Positions 13,616-20,249 of a stretch of 22,548 nt of DNA are shown here, piece after piece. Position 1 is the stretch's first letter. Each line of letters opens with the position of its first letter. Under the pieces are notes generated by a model. The model ran no database searches. It saw nothing but the letters and a program-made list of their open reading frames with translations, and was not told the origin of the DNA. The DNA lies in the NCBI GenBank assembly GCA_014728435.1, contig WJLP01000055.1, positions 1-22,548 of the forward strand, given 5' to 3'. Position numbers and translations under genes: made by a program. This stretch comes from Candidatus Uhrbacteria bacterium. Its GTDB lineage: Bacteria > Patescibacteriota > Patescibacteriia > 2-12-FULL-60-25.

Positions 13616-13767
13616 ACTGTCTGAACCTTGATTTGCAAACAGATTACCAACCCAATTAAACCTGATTACTTAAGGAATGTATTATTCATACAATCAGAAA
13701 TTATGGTAATTTTGTCGCGTTCAACGCGATTTGAGCGAAAATCAAGCTCAATCAAGGTTCAGACAGT
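13616..13767. mobile_element. 152-bp element bounded by perfect 18-bp inverted repeats (MITE-like)
   Basis: ACTGTCTGAACCTTGATT (13616-13633) and its exact reverse complement (13750-13767) enclose 116 bp. An inner perfect hairpin TCGCGT-TCA-ACGCGA lies near 13715-13730. The first repeat abuts the T run of a terminator. No target-site duplication is evident. It could be a non-autonomous element or simply a long hairpin. An 86-codon frame crossing it (13628-13888) has no SD and looks random. The rest of the gap to rny (13768-14075) holds only short hairpins (TGGGAA-ATAC-TTCCCA and CCCC-TAC-CGGGG, about 13907-13956). Confidence 0.45.
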
Positions 13768-14075
13768 AGCCTTGCTAAAGCCCACGATTCCTGCTACATT
13801 ATATATGCAGAAATTAATGTTATTAACCGACTCGGATGCGACTGTTCGTGATGTCAATCTCTATAAGAACTTTTGTAACAACGGCTGACCCCAGAATCCT
13901 TGTGAGCAAGTGGGAAATACTTCCCAAATCTAACCAAGATATACCCCTACCGGGGCACAGGCAAATATTAACCAAGTACAAATATTATAGTTGAATAAAA
14001 AAAATTGGATGAATTTGATTAATATTTGGTAATATTTAGTTCAAGATTTTGTACAAACGAACGTTGCACCGAGCG

Positions 14076-14087
14076 TATAAAAATTTA
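14076..14087 (+). promoter_or_regulatory. -10 element of rny, leaderless layout
   Basis: TATAAA (14076-14081) is five bases before ATG 14087. There is no good -35 and no SD. Confidence 0.5.
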
Positions 14088-15619
14088 TGTACGCAATTAT
14101 TGCATTACTGGCCGGATTGGGAATCGGTGCGGGTATAGCGGCAATCATCTATACCCAAAAAGCCAAATCAGCCAAACTCTCCATCCAAGAGGCCAAGGAA
14201 AAAGCCCAAAAAATTATTAAAGAGGCTGAGGGCAAGGAATCCGATGTCATGGTCCGTGCCAAAGATAAGGCCATTAAAATTCTCGAAGACGCGCGCAAAG
14301 AAGAAAAGAAAGCCCTGGAAGATTTGAAAAAACAACAGAAAGAACTAAACGAACGGGAAAACTCTTTTTCCAAAAAAATGTTGGAAATCGATGACCTGAA
14401 AAAGGCTATTGATTCCAAAGCCGAAAAACTCTCCAAACAAGAAGCTGAAATCGAAGCCATGAAGCTTGAGGAAAGCCGCAAACTCGAAGAAGTTGCCGGC
14501 CTTACTCAAGACCAAGCCGTGGATCGCATGCTCTCACTTGTGCAAGAACAACACGAAGACACGCTCATGAACCGCGTGCGCAAACTCGAACAAGTGGAAA
14601 GCGATGAACTCGAACGTAAAGCGCGCAACATTTTGGGTGTAACCATACAGCGCATCGCCGCCACGCATGTTACCGAAACCACCACAACCAATGTTGAGCT
14701 TCCCAATGATGAGATGAAAGGCCGCGTTATCGGCCGTGAAGGTAGAAATATCAAAGCCATCGAGCAACTCACAGGATGTGAGCTCATCATCGATGACACG
14801 CCTAACATGATCACCATCTCCGGCTTCTCCCCCATCCGCCGCCAAGTGGCCAGCCGCGCCCTCACAAAACTCATAGCCGACGGCCGCATCCACCCGGGCC
14901 GCATCGAAGAATCCATCGACGAAGCTAAAAAAGAACTCCAACTGGATATAAAAAAAGCCGGTGAAGACGCCCTATTCGAACTCGGCATATCCATGGCCGG
15001 CATCGACCCCAAACTGGTGCAAATTTTGGGCCGCTTAAAATACCGCACCTCATACGGCCAAAACATCCTCCAGCACTCCATCGAAGTCGCCCTTATAGCC
15101 AGCACGCTCGCCGAAGAACTTGGCGCCGATGTGTCAGTCTGTAAAAAAGGCGGACTGTTTCACGACATAGGTAAAGCCGTAGACCACGACTTGCAAGGCG
15201 GCCATCCCGAATTGGGCGTGCAGATCCTAAAAAAATTCGGTTTCCCCGAGGAGATCTGGTACCAATCCATCGGCCATCACGAAGACAAGCCCAAGACTCT
15301 GGAAGCAATCATCGTCAAAGCCGCGGACGCAATCAGCGGTGCGCGTCCCGGAGCCCGCAAAGATACTTTAGAGCAATACGTAAAACGCCTCGAAGAATTG
15401 GAAAAGGTTGCCGGCGGTTTTGAAGGCGTGGAAAAAGTGTACGCCATCCAAGCCGGTCGCGAAGTCCGCGTCTTCGTAAACCCGATGTCCATCGACGACT
15501 TTAACGCCACCAACCTGGCGCGCGACATCGCCAAACAAATCGAAGCCGAACTCAAATACCCGGGCGAAGTCAAAGTAACCCTTATACGCGAAACCAGAAT
15601 CACCGAATACGCAAGGTAA
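14087..15619 (+). CDS. rny: Ribonuclease Y
   Basis: RNase Y is the membrane-anchored endoribonuclease that starts mRNA decay in many bacteria without RNase E. The 510-aa protein has the full family plan. There is an N-terminal transmembrane helix (IIALLAGLGIGAGIAAIIYT), a long Lys/Glu coiled coil (about 25-180), a KH domain with GRVIGREGRNIKAIEQ (from about 212) and an HD domain with QHSIEVALIAS (about 328) and the metal pair H359-D360 in FHDIGKAVDHD. It ends in VTLIRETRITEYAR, the usual terminus. It has no SD and its -10 box is 5 nt from the ATG. A terminator follows at 15653. In Firmicutes ymdB often sits directly after rny; here a ymdB-like gene lies ~6.4 kb downstream. Confidence 0.97.
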   Translation: MYAIIALLAGLGIGAGIAAIIYTQKAKSAKLSIQEAKEKAQKIIKEAEGKESDVMVRAKDKAIKILEDARKEEKKALEDLKKQQKELNERENSFSKKMLEIDDLKKAIDSKAEKLSKQEAEIEAMKLEESRKLEEVAGLTQDQAVDRMLSLVQEQHEDTLMNRVRKLEQVESDELERKARNILGVTIQRIAATHVTETTTTNVELPNDEMKGRVIGREGRNIKAIEQLTGCELIIDDTPNMITISGFSPIRRQVASRALTKLIADGRIHPGRIEESIDEAKKELQLDIKKAGEDALFELGISMAGIDPKLVQILGRLKYRTSYGQNILQHSIEVALIASTLAEELGADVSVCKKGGLFHDIGKAVDHDLQGGHPELGVQILKKFGFPEEIWYQSIGHHEDKPKTLEAIIVKAADAISGARPGARKDTLEQYVKRLEELEKVAGGFEGVEKVYAIQAGREVRVFVNPMSIDDFNATNLARDIAKQIEAELKYPGEVKVTLIRETRITEYAR

Positions 15620-15652
15620 TCACAAAACTCACAACTCATAACACATAACATT

Positions 15653-15675
15653 AATCTAGAATAATCTAGATTTTT
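15653..15675 (+). terminator. Intrinsic terminator after rny
   Basis: AATCTAGA-ATAA-TCTAGATT followed by TTT. Confidence 0.65.
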
Positions 15676-15723
15676 GTTTAACCTTTTGCTACATACGCTC
15701 TGCCATCAATTCTAGGATTACTG

Positions 15724-15756
15724 ACGTTGTACGATGTACGATGTACGTGGTACGAT
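15724..15756 (+). repeat. Tandem GTACGAT tract upstream of the TrmB-like gene
   Basis: GTTGTACGATGTACGATGTA continues with CGTGGTACGAT. Related tracts occur at 4663-4682, 6641-6666 (complement), 11794-11802 and 17719-17744. TACGAT is also a fair -10 hexamer, so the tract may offer several transcription starts. Confidence 0.6.
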
Positions 15757-15765
15757 ATTGCAAGT

Positions 15766-16506
15766 ATGCGAAACATAATCCCCATCTTAAAATCCTTAGG
15801 ACTTTTAGAAAGCGAAGTCAAAACTTATTTGGCCGCGCTCGAGCTTGGGCCAAGTACTGTTTTAGAAATCAACAAAAAAATCGGCCTCTCCCGCCAAGCT
15901 ATTTACACAGCCATCGAATCTTTAATAGAACTCGGCCTAATGAGTTCGGTCGAAAAAGGTAAAAAAACACTTTACACGGCAGAATCTCCTGAAAGATTAA
16001 GATCGTTTGCTGAGGCGAAACTTAAAAAAATGGAAGCCACTGTACGAGAGATAAAAGATATTTCCAAAGATTTATCTCTTATCCAACAAGGTGATAAACC
16101 CATCGTAAAGATGTTCGAAGGTCCGGAAGGTTTTATTGCATTAAGAGAAGATATTATCAAATCACGTCCAAAAACAATCGAAGAGATAGCAAATGATGAT
16201 GCCATTTCAGAACTATCCATGGACGAAAACATGCAGCAAGAACTTAAAAGAAAACTAGAGCACATGAATGCCAAATCAAGAGTATTGGTTTTATCAAAAG
16301 ACAAAGTCGTTTCAGACAGACCCGGAAAAACCATCAAACAAATTCCCAACAATCAAGTCGACTTTACAGGTGATGTTTTAATTTATGGAAATAAAGTTGC
16401 TTTATCCGGACTAAAAGGTAAAATGATTGGTGTAATTATTGAAAGTCAAGAAATAGCACAAACTCTACGTTCACTATTTGAACTAGCCTGGGATAATAAG
16501 AAATAA
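15766..16506 (+). CDS. TrmB-family transcriptional regulator
   Basis: This is a 246-aa protein. Residues 1-80 form a winged helix-turn-helix of the TrmB type: ILKSLGLLESEVKTYLAALE then LGPSTVLEINKKIGLSRQAI then YTAIESLIELGLMSSVEKGK. It continues with a coiled coil (about 85-110) and a C-terminal sensor-like part (VKMFEGPEGFIALREDI, later DVLIYGNKVALSG). TrmB proteins regulate sugar and other metabolic genes in archaea and are frequent in CPR genomes; the ligand here is unknown. I choose ATG 15766, which begins the conserved helix; the open frame upstream to 15727 translates the GTACGAT tract. No SD; GATATT lies 6 nt before the ATG. It converges on the membrane-protein gene at 16562. Confidence 0.85.
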   Translation: MRNIIPILKSLGLLESEVKTYLAALELGPSTVLEINKKIGLSRQAIYTAIESLIELGLMSSVEKGKKTLYTAESPERLRSFAEAKLKKMEATVREIKDISKDLSLIQQGDKPIVKMFEGPEGFIALREDIIKSRPKTIEEIANDDAISELSMDENMQQELKRKLEHMNAKSRVLVLSKDKVVSDRPGKTIKQIPNNQVDFTGDVLIYGNKVALSGLKGKMIGVIIESQEIAQTLRSLFELAWDNKK

Positions 16507-16538
16507 AAAACGGGCTACGACACAAATTGTCGCAGCCC
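16504..16538 (-). terminator. Intrinsic terminator of the 16562-17257 gene
   Basis: Minus strand: GGGCT(G)CGACA ... TGTCG(T)AGCCC with one internal mismatch, followed by GTTTTTTATTT. It lies in the convergent gap with the TrmB-like gene. Confidence 0.75.
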
Positions 16539-16561
16539 ACAGAGAGCAAGCGCGGTTAGAT

Positions 16562-17257
16562 TCAGCTGAATCCGCCGCCCTTGCTAAAACCTCCTCTAAA
16601 TTTGCTGAATCCGCCGCCCATTTGCAGCGCCACAGCATACTCGAGGTGGCTTTTTTCACACCCGCCGAACAGCGCATTTGAGAGCGCGTCGGCGGATTCG
16701 TTTGCTTTGCCAGCAAGTTCGCTCACGAACTCGCGTGCATCGCTCGCCATGCGAGTGATGAGGCCGGTGCCGGCGCGGTCGATGATCAACCTACCGGCTT
16801 CGAGATCGCTTTGACTTCCGTTACAACTCCACTCCTGGTTGCCGTTATTGTTGTCGCCATCATTGCCGGTTCCGTTGCTGTCGTCGTCGCCGTTTCCTCC
16901 GGAACTGTTGTTGTCGTTGCATCTGTCGGCTTCTTCATTTCGTTCGAGCCTCATTCTCAAAAACGTAAAATCCAATACGCTCGAGAAGCCAACAACCGCA
17001 AAAACGGCGATAGCAAATGGACTGTGTCCTCCTGCCGAAAAGATCATCCCTGCGAACGACCCGACGATCACGAGCATCTGGGCATCCATTGAGAGGAATC
17101 GTTTTTTTGCACACTCCTTACCAGTGCCAGCATGCGGAATCTTGAAGAGATTGCAAAAATCATATCTCAAGCACCAGAAGTAGCTCTCGAAAGATTTCAG
17201 CAATCTGACTATCACATACTTCACAAAATCCATACTCAAACCGTTTTCTTCTCCCAT
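16562..17257 (-). CDS. Membrane protein with Asn/Asp/Gly linker and GGFSK tail
   Basis: This is a 231-aa protein. Two hydrophobic helices lie at about 60-76 and 80-100. A low-complexity Asn/Asp/Gly/Ser linker follows (about 112-150; DDDSNGTGNDGDNNNGNQ). Then comes an amphipathic helical part (DLEAGRLIIDRAGTGLITRM, then SDAREFVSELAGKANESADA), and the chain ends in the near-repeat GGGFSKFRGGFSKGGGFS. The SD AAGGAG precedes ATG 17257 by ~8 nt. A strong promoter (17369-17397) and a terminator make it a single-gene unit. The ~110-nt leader has hairpins ACCGAG-CAGAAA-CTCGGT and CCGCG/CGCGG. The flexible linker and Gly/Phe tail suggest a surface or scaffold protein; family not recognised. Confidence 0.7.
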   Translation of the reverse strand: MGEENGLSMDFVKYVIVRLLKSFESYFWCLRYDFCNLFKIPHAGTGKECAKKRFLSMDAQMLVIVGSFAGMIFSAGGHSPFAIAVFAVVGFSSVLDFTFLRMRLERNEEADRCNDNNSSGGNGDDDSNGTGNDGDNNNGNQEWSCNGSQSDLEAGRLIIDRAGTGLITRMASDAREFVSELAGKANESADALSNALFGGCEKSHLEYAVALQMGGGFSKFRGGFSKGGGFS

Positions 17258-17368
17258 ATTCCCTTCTCCTTTTTATAAATGATCCCGCGATGAAGGGTTC
17301 GCGGAAACGTGCAAAATACCGAGTTTCTGCTCGGTTCAGGCCCTCCGACACATTCCAGAGAACGAGAA

Positions 17369-17397
17369 ACAATACCATATTTTAGCCATTTTGTCAA
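17369..17397 (-). promoter_or_regulatory. Strong promoter of the 16562-17257 gene
   Basis: Minus strand: TTGACA (17397-17392), 17 nt, TATTGT (17374-17369). It shares TTGACAAAATGG with the promoter at 3522-3550. Confidence 0.75.
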
Positions 17398-17566
17398 GAG
17401 TAATATGACAAAACTAAAATCTCATAAACCAGAAGGTGTCTGCAAAATGAAACATTGTCAACCGCTTAACAAAAACCATTTTTACCTATTTTTCGCTAAA
17501 AAGAGAGTAAAGTCAGTCACTGAAACAAATTCAGAGTGGTAAATTAATGCTTTTGTCCAGCTACCC

Positions 17567-17595
17567 TTGACAAAATTTTCTGGCTATGCTAGGGT
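17567..17595 (+). promoter_or_regulatory. Promoter of a candidate tiny RNA
   Basis: TTGACA (17567-17572), 17 nt, TAGGGT (17590-17595) preceded by TGC (extended -10). Start about 17602. Confidence 0.55.
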
Positions 17596-17601
17596 CAACT
17601 A

Positions 17602-17655
17602 TTCGATAGACAAACGTCTGTCGAAGCAAGCGAATCGAGCGCCGGCTCGATTTTA
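17602..17655 (+). ncRNA. Candidate ~54-nt two-hairpin small RNA
   Basis: The predicted start coincides with hairpin TTCGATAGAC-AAAC-GTCTGTCGAA (17602-17625). An 8-nt linker and the terminator hairpin ATCGAGC-GCCG-GCTCGAT with a TTTT run (17634-17655) follow. No ORF is present. Transcription could also read through toward the 18058 cluster. Confidence 0.45.
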
Positions 17656-17901
17656 GTAAGACCAAAAACAAAAACCACACAAACCTTACAACCAAACATC
17701 ATTAATTTGCATCAATTTTGTACGATGTACGACGTACGATGTACAAATTCTTCCGGCATGCTTGTCCGGAGGAACCAACCTACATTCGTAATTGGTAATT
17801 CGTAATTCTTAATTGAATTATATCTAGCCTTCCCGTTACTAATTTCTCACAAATTCAAGCGCCCGCTTTTAGCGAGCCAAAGAGAAACGAACACGCCAGG
17901 C
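17656..17901 (+). other. Intergenic stretch, mostly AT-rich near-repeats
   Basis: It contains a GTACGATGTACGACGTACGA tract (about 17719-17744), hairpin CTTCCGG/CCGGAGG (about 17748-17770) and ATTCGTAATTCTTAATTGAA-type text. No gene is seen. Confidence 0.4.
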
Positions 17902-18023
17902 CGGAACTTGGATGAAAATCCATTTTATTTACGGTGCAACAAGATACGGATTGCAAAATCCGCTCTCTTGTAAAGTTCGTCATCCGAGGAGAAATGATGA
18001 GCTTTATAAGAGAAACAAATTAA
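17902..18023 (+). promoter_or_regulatory. Switch-like structured leader with a 9-codon ORF
   Basis: GGATGA (17910-17915) can pair with TCATCC (17980-17985). The hairpin ACAAGA..CGGAT-TGCAAA-ATCCG..TCTTGT (about 17937-17972) lies between them. TCATC can instead pair with GATGA after the SD (GAGGAG 17986-17991), which would enclose the SD and ATG. The ORF at 17994-18023 encodes MMSFIRETN. Mutually exclusive pairing plus a strong SD suggests translational control. No known riboswitch class is recognised. Confidence 0.45.
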
Positions 18024-18057
18024 ATATTAAATAACAAATAAAAAATAATAAAATTGT

Positions 18058-18645
18058 ATGTTTGAAAAAATATTCGCTCCAAAAGCTGCACAAATAGATC
18101 AGCACCCCGAGTGGTTGCCCGCTGAAGAGCCAGAAACAAATTTAGACAAACTACCAGAAGAATTCATTGAACAAACTACAGGCGCAGAATATGTTCAACC
18201 CAGAGGAGATACAATCAGTATCGAGTTACCTCCGGTAGAAATCCCCGAGCATCTGCCAAATTGGTTCGATATTACAGCCGAAGCCTTAGACGAATTGCAA
18301 GAAGATACGGCTCTGGGCAATCTTGCCGCCATCGGTAAAATGGGCGCGCACGATCCAAAAATCATCAAAGATTATGTAGAGCAAATTCCGCGTGAACAAT
18401 TGAAACAAATACAAGAGCACTGCATTGAAATCGCTTGCGAACAAGCTAAAAAATTAAACGCCCACATAATGGGCCGCGAAACACTGGAATCAAAAGAACT
18501 GTTTACGCAACAAAAAAAGCTTAAAAAATTATTTAATATCGGCAAAGCTCTAACAGCCGGCGGTTTGGACGACTTAAGCCGCACGCTAATCCAACTGGAA
18601 GCCGCTCACGAGCGCGCGCGTCAAATCGAACTCACTGCCGCCTAA
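18058..18645 (+). CDS. Unknown 195-aa acidic, helical protein
   Basis: The product begins MFEKIFAPKAAQIDQHPEWL. The first ~80 residues are acidic and Pro-rich (PPVEIPEHLPNWFDI). The rest is helical (ALDELQEDTALGNLAAIGKM, IPREQLKQIQEHCIEIACEQ, KKLKKLFNIGKALTAGGLDD). There is no membrane segment or signal peptide. ATG 18058 has no SD; TAATAA lies six bases upstream, as in the leaderless pattern. It is the first gene of a tight plus-strand cluster (gaps of 8, 1 and 10 nt). Family not recognised; the co-directional cluster suggests a shared process. Confidence 0.7.
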   Translation: MFEKIFAPKAAQIDQHPEWLPAEEPETNLDKLPEEFIEQTTGAEYVQPRGDTISIELPPVEIPEHLPNWFDITAEALDELQEDTALGNLAAIGKMGAHDPKIIKDYVEQIPREQLKQIQEHCIEIACEQAKKLNAHIMGRETLESKELFTQQKKLKKLFNIGKALTAGGLDDLSRTLIQLEAAHERARQIELTAA

Positions 18646-18653
18646 ACAAACAT

Positions 18654-18971
18654 ATGAACGAAAAACTATTCTCATCCATTGAAATCAAAGAAACAATAGA
18701 CCTGAACAAATTAAAGCCGGGTATGCCTATCAAAATCAAGCAACCTGCCGGCAAAGTATATGAAACAGGCTCAGCCGCCGATGCTGACTACGGAGGAATC
18801 GAATTATCCGAAATTTGGCATGACACTGTAATTACCGAGGTAAACACCGATACCAACGAGCCATACATCGAAACTGAACAATATGTTCATGTACACTCAT
18901 ATATTTTTAACAGATTCCACACTGACGAAATTCGTCTGGAAAACGGTATCTTAATCGCTGATCCAAAATAA
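18654..18971 (+). CDS. Unknown 105-aa protein, second in cluster
   Basis: The product starts MNEKLFSSIEIKETIDLNKL, then KPGMPIKIKQPAGKVYETGS. It is probably a small beta-rich domain: there is a G-M-P-I-K-I-K strand typical of SH3-like or barrel folds, and the strand ILIADPK ends it. No SD is seen. It starts 8 nt after the previous stop and ends 1 nt before the next start. Acidic overall. Unknown function; probably translated with its neighbours. Confidence 0.65.
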   Translation: MNEKLFSSIEIKETIDLNKLKPGMPIKIKQPAGKVYETGSAADADYGGIELSEIWHDTVITEVNTDTNEPYIETEQYVHVHSYIFNRFHTDEIRLENGILIADPK

Positions 18972-18972
18972 T

Positions 18973-19416
18973 ATGTACGAAAAACCTAAACAATGGAAAG
19001 ACACAAACCATGAAGACTTCCCGCTATTTATCGAAGAGATAAAAAACATTAGCGAAATCACACAACTCCGTTCCCGAAATACAAAAATGGAACACAACCC
19101 CGATCGCGTACAAAATGTAACGCTAGAAAACCGTGCTTTTATTGCAGAAATAACCGTAAACGGTGCAAATGATTCTGCATCCAAAACAAAAAAAATTATG
19201 CTCTTAATATCAAAATCAGTAAATAATCTACGCGATTATCAATATGGATCCGGTGAAGCGGAATGGCGATTAATCGATTACGTGGAACTCAACCAAAAGC
19301 AATCCAACGGCACAGTACATTTTTGTCATGATCACGAAAATCCGGATATAGACGATCCATTATTTGTACCGCTTGCAAAAAGAGTAGACCCGCATACCGG
19401 AAACCTAAAACAATAA
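18973..19416 (+). CDS. Unknown 147-aa protein, third in cluster
   Basis: It starts MYEKPKQWKDTNHEDFPLFI. The central part alternates likely strands (AFIAEITVNG, KIMLLISKSVNNL, EWRLIDYVEL), and the end carries CHDHENPDIDDPLFVPLAKR. It begins 1 nt after the preceding stop. The first five residues (M-Y-E-K-P) and upstream bases (AATAATATG) match the next ORF (M-H-E-K-P), suggesting duplication of the 5' end. No recognised domain. Confidence 0.65.
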   Translation: MYEKPKQWKDTNHEDFPLFIEEIKNISEITQLRSRNTKMEHNPDRVQNVTLENRAFIAEITVNGANDSASKTKKIMLLISKSVNNLRDYQYGSGEAEWRLIDYVELNQKQSNGTVHFCHDHENPDIDDPLFVPLAKRVDPHTGNLKQ

Positions 19417-19426
19417 TTAAAATAAT

Positions 19427-19684
19427 ATGCACGAAAAACCAAATCACTCGTCGCCGGTCCATACAATCTCGGAAAGGCCGACTGTAACAAAGAGGGCGCG
19501 GAACGTTAATCATAAATACGAGGTTGGATTTGGTACGCGTGAATCTTCAACTCGAGTACATAGAATCAATCGTCGCCGTACCAAACAAAAATGTCACGAC
19601 CTTGTCAGAGGTATTGATTACCATGATATGGTCTTTGGCCCCAATAAAGGAAAACACATGTTCACCGAAAGAGATGTCGTTTAA
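19427..19684 (+). CDS. Possible 85-aa basic protein, fourth in cluster
   Basis: The frame begins MHEKPNHSSPVHTISERPTV and is rich in Arg/His/Lys (RVHRINRRRTKQKCHDL), quite unlike its acidic neighbours. It starts 10 nt after the preceding gene with the same AATAATATG context. A longer overlapping frame (19524-19742) has no start signal and is less likely. No SD. It could be a degraded or newly arisen gene whose 5' end was copied from the gene at 18973. Confidence 0.4.
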   Translation: MHEKPNHSSPVHTISERPTVTKRARNVNHKYEVGFGTRESSTRVHRINRRRTKQKCHDLVRGIDYHDMVFGPNKGKHMFTERDVV

Positions 19685-19776
19685 CAACATGGTTGGAAAA
19701 TATTTTTTCCTTCCCGCCATAACTCACATGCCAAAAAAATAACTTTTATCTCATAAAAGATTGACATGTGACTTAC

Positions 19777-19846
19777 GGCGGAAAAATGCAAGCAAGTCGG
19801 ACTATCGGGTACCATCCCCTTCCGCCCTGTAGCCTTTTGCTTGCAT
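19777..19846 (+). ncRNA. H-type pseudoknot candidate before the 19896 gene
   Basis: Stem 1: GGCGGAA (19777-19783) with TTCCGCC (19820-19826). Stem 2: ATGCAAGCAA (19786-19795) with TTGCTTGCAT (19837-19846). The helices cross, giving a pseudoknot with 7 and 10 perfect base pairs, or two alternative folds. A GGG-TACCA-TCCC mini-hairpin lies between them. A hairpin GGCGTC-AAAAC-GGCGCC (about 19864-19880) and an SD follow. TTGACA at 19761 lies close upstream, with no good -10. It may be a riboswitch-like or frameshift-like leader; class unknown. Confidence 0.55.
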
Positions 19847-19895
19847 CAACCAATTTATAACTCGGCGTCAAAACGGCGCCAACGAAAGGAACAAT

Positions 19896-20084
19896 ATGAA
19901 ACACTTGGAATCAATGGCCAACGAGGCCAACGATAACGGGCGTGCTCCTGTAATCGAATTTACTTCGATCGCGCGCTCGGCTAATTCAACTAATCTAAAA
20001 CAAGAGCCGGGTCAAGTGATCGAATTTCAATCGATCGCGCGAAAAGAGTTGCGCGATGACCCCGAACTCCCCCCGGCCGCTTAA
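19896..20084 (+). CDS. Small 62-aa protein with duplicated VIEFxSIAR motif
   Basis: It starts MKHLESMANEANDNGRAPVI. The motif VIEF-T-SIAR (19-27) recurs as VIEF-Q-SIAR about 22 residues later, so the protein is an internal duplication with a Pro-rich end (PELPPAA). The SD AAAGGA is 5-6 nt before the ATG. The gene sits between the pseudoknot leader and repeat cassette R1, upstream of the Cys/His-rich gene and tmRNA. Family not recognised; the twin motif suggests a bivalent binding peptide (inference). Confidence 0.65.
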   Translation: MKHLESMANEANDNGRAPVIEFTSIARSANSTNLKQEPGQVIEFQSIARKELRDDPELPPAA

Positions 20085-20089
20085 ACTCA

Positions 20090-20218
20090 CGACACTTTTG
20101 TCGCGGCCTCCCCGGAATAAACAAACTTCAAATACTAAATATAAACTTCAAATTAGTATAAACAAATACAATATTTGAAGTATGAAGATTATCAATTAAT
20201 TGTTTGTTTATTACGGGG
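20090..20218 (+). repeat. Inverted-repeat/promoter cassette R1
   Basis: A short hairpin CGACA-CTTT-TGTCG (20090-20103) is followed by a ~109-bp palindrome. Its outer arms are CCCCG.AATAAACAAAC and GTTTGTTTATT.CGGGG. The AT-rich interior has two ACTTCAAAT copies and one inverted ATTTGAAGT. It holds TTGAAG (20175-20180), 17 nt, AATTGT (20198-20203), a likely promoter for the Cys/His-rich gene. It is a diverged copy of R2. Confidence 0.75.
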
Positions 20219-20249
20219 AAGCAAGTTCTTTCAAACAAGGAGTAGGAAA

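Noticed and set aside
13628..13888. 86-codon plus-strand ORF
   Set aside because: It crosses the 18-bp inverted repeats, has no SD or promoter, and its composition looks random.
14506..15105. 199-codon minus-strand ORF within rny
   Set aside because: It is antisense to RNase Y KH/HD coding sequence and has no independent signals.
17946..17970. CGGATTGCAAAATCCG resembles a tRNA-Cys anticodon arm
   Set aside because: Loop and stem lengths do not fit 5+7+5, and no matching acceptor or T arm surrounds it.
19524..19742. 72-codon ORF overlapping 19427-19684
   Set aside because: No start signal. The overlapping frame shares the start context of the preceding gene and is the better candidate.
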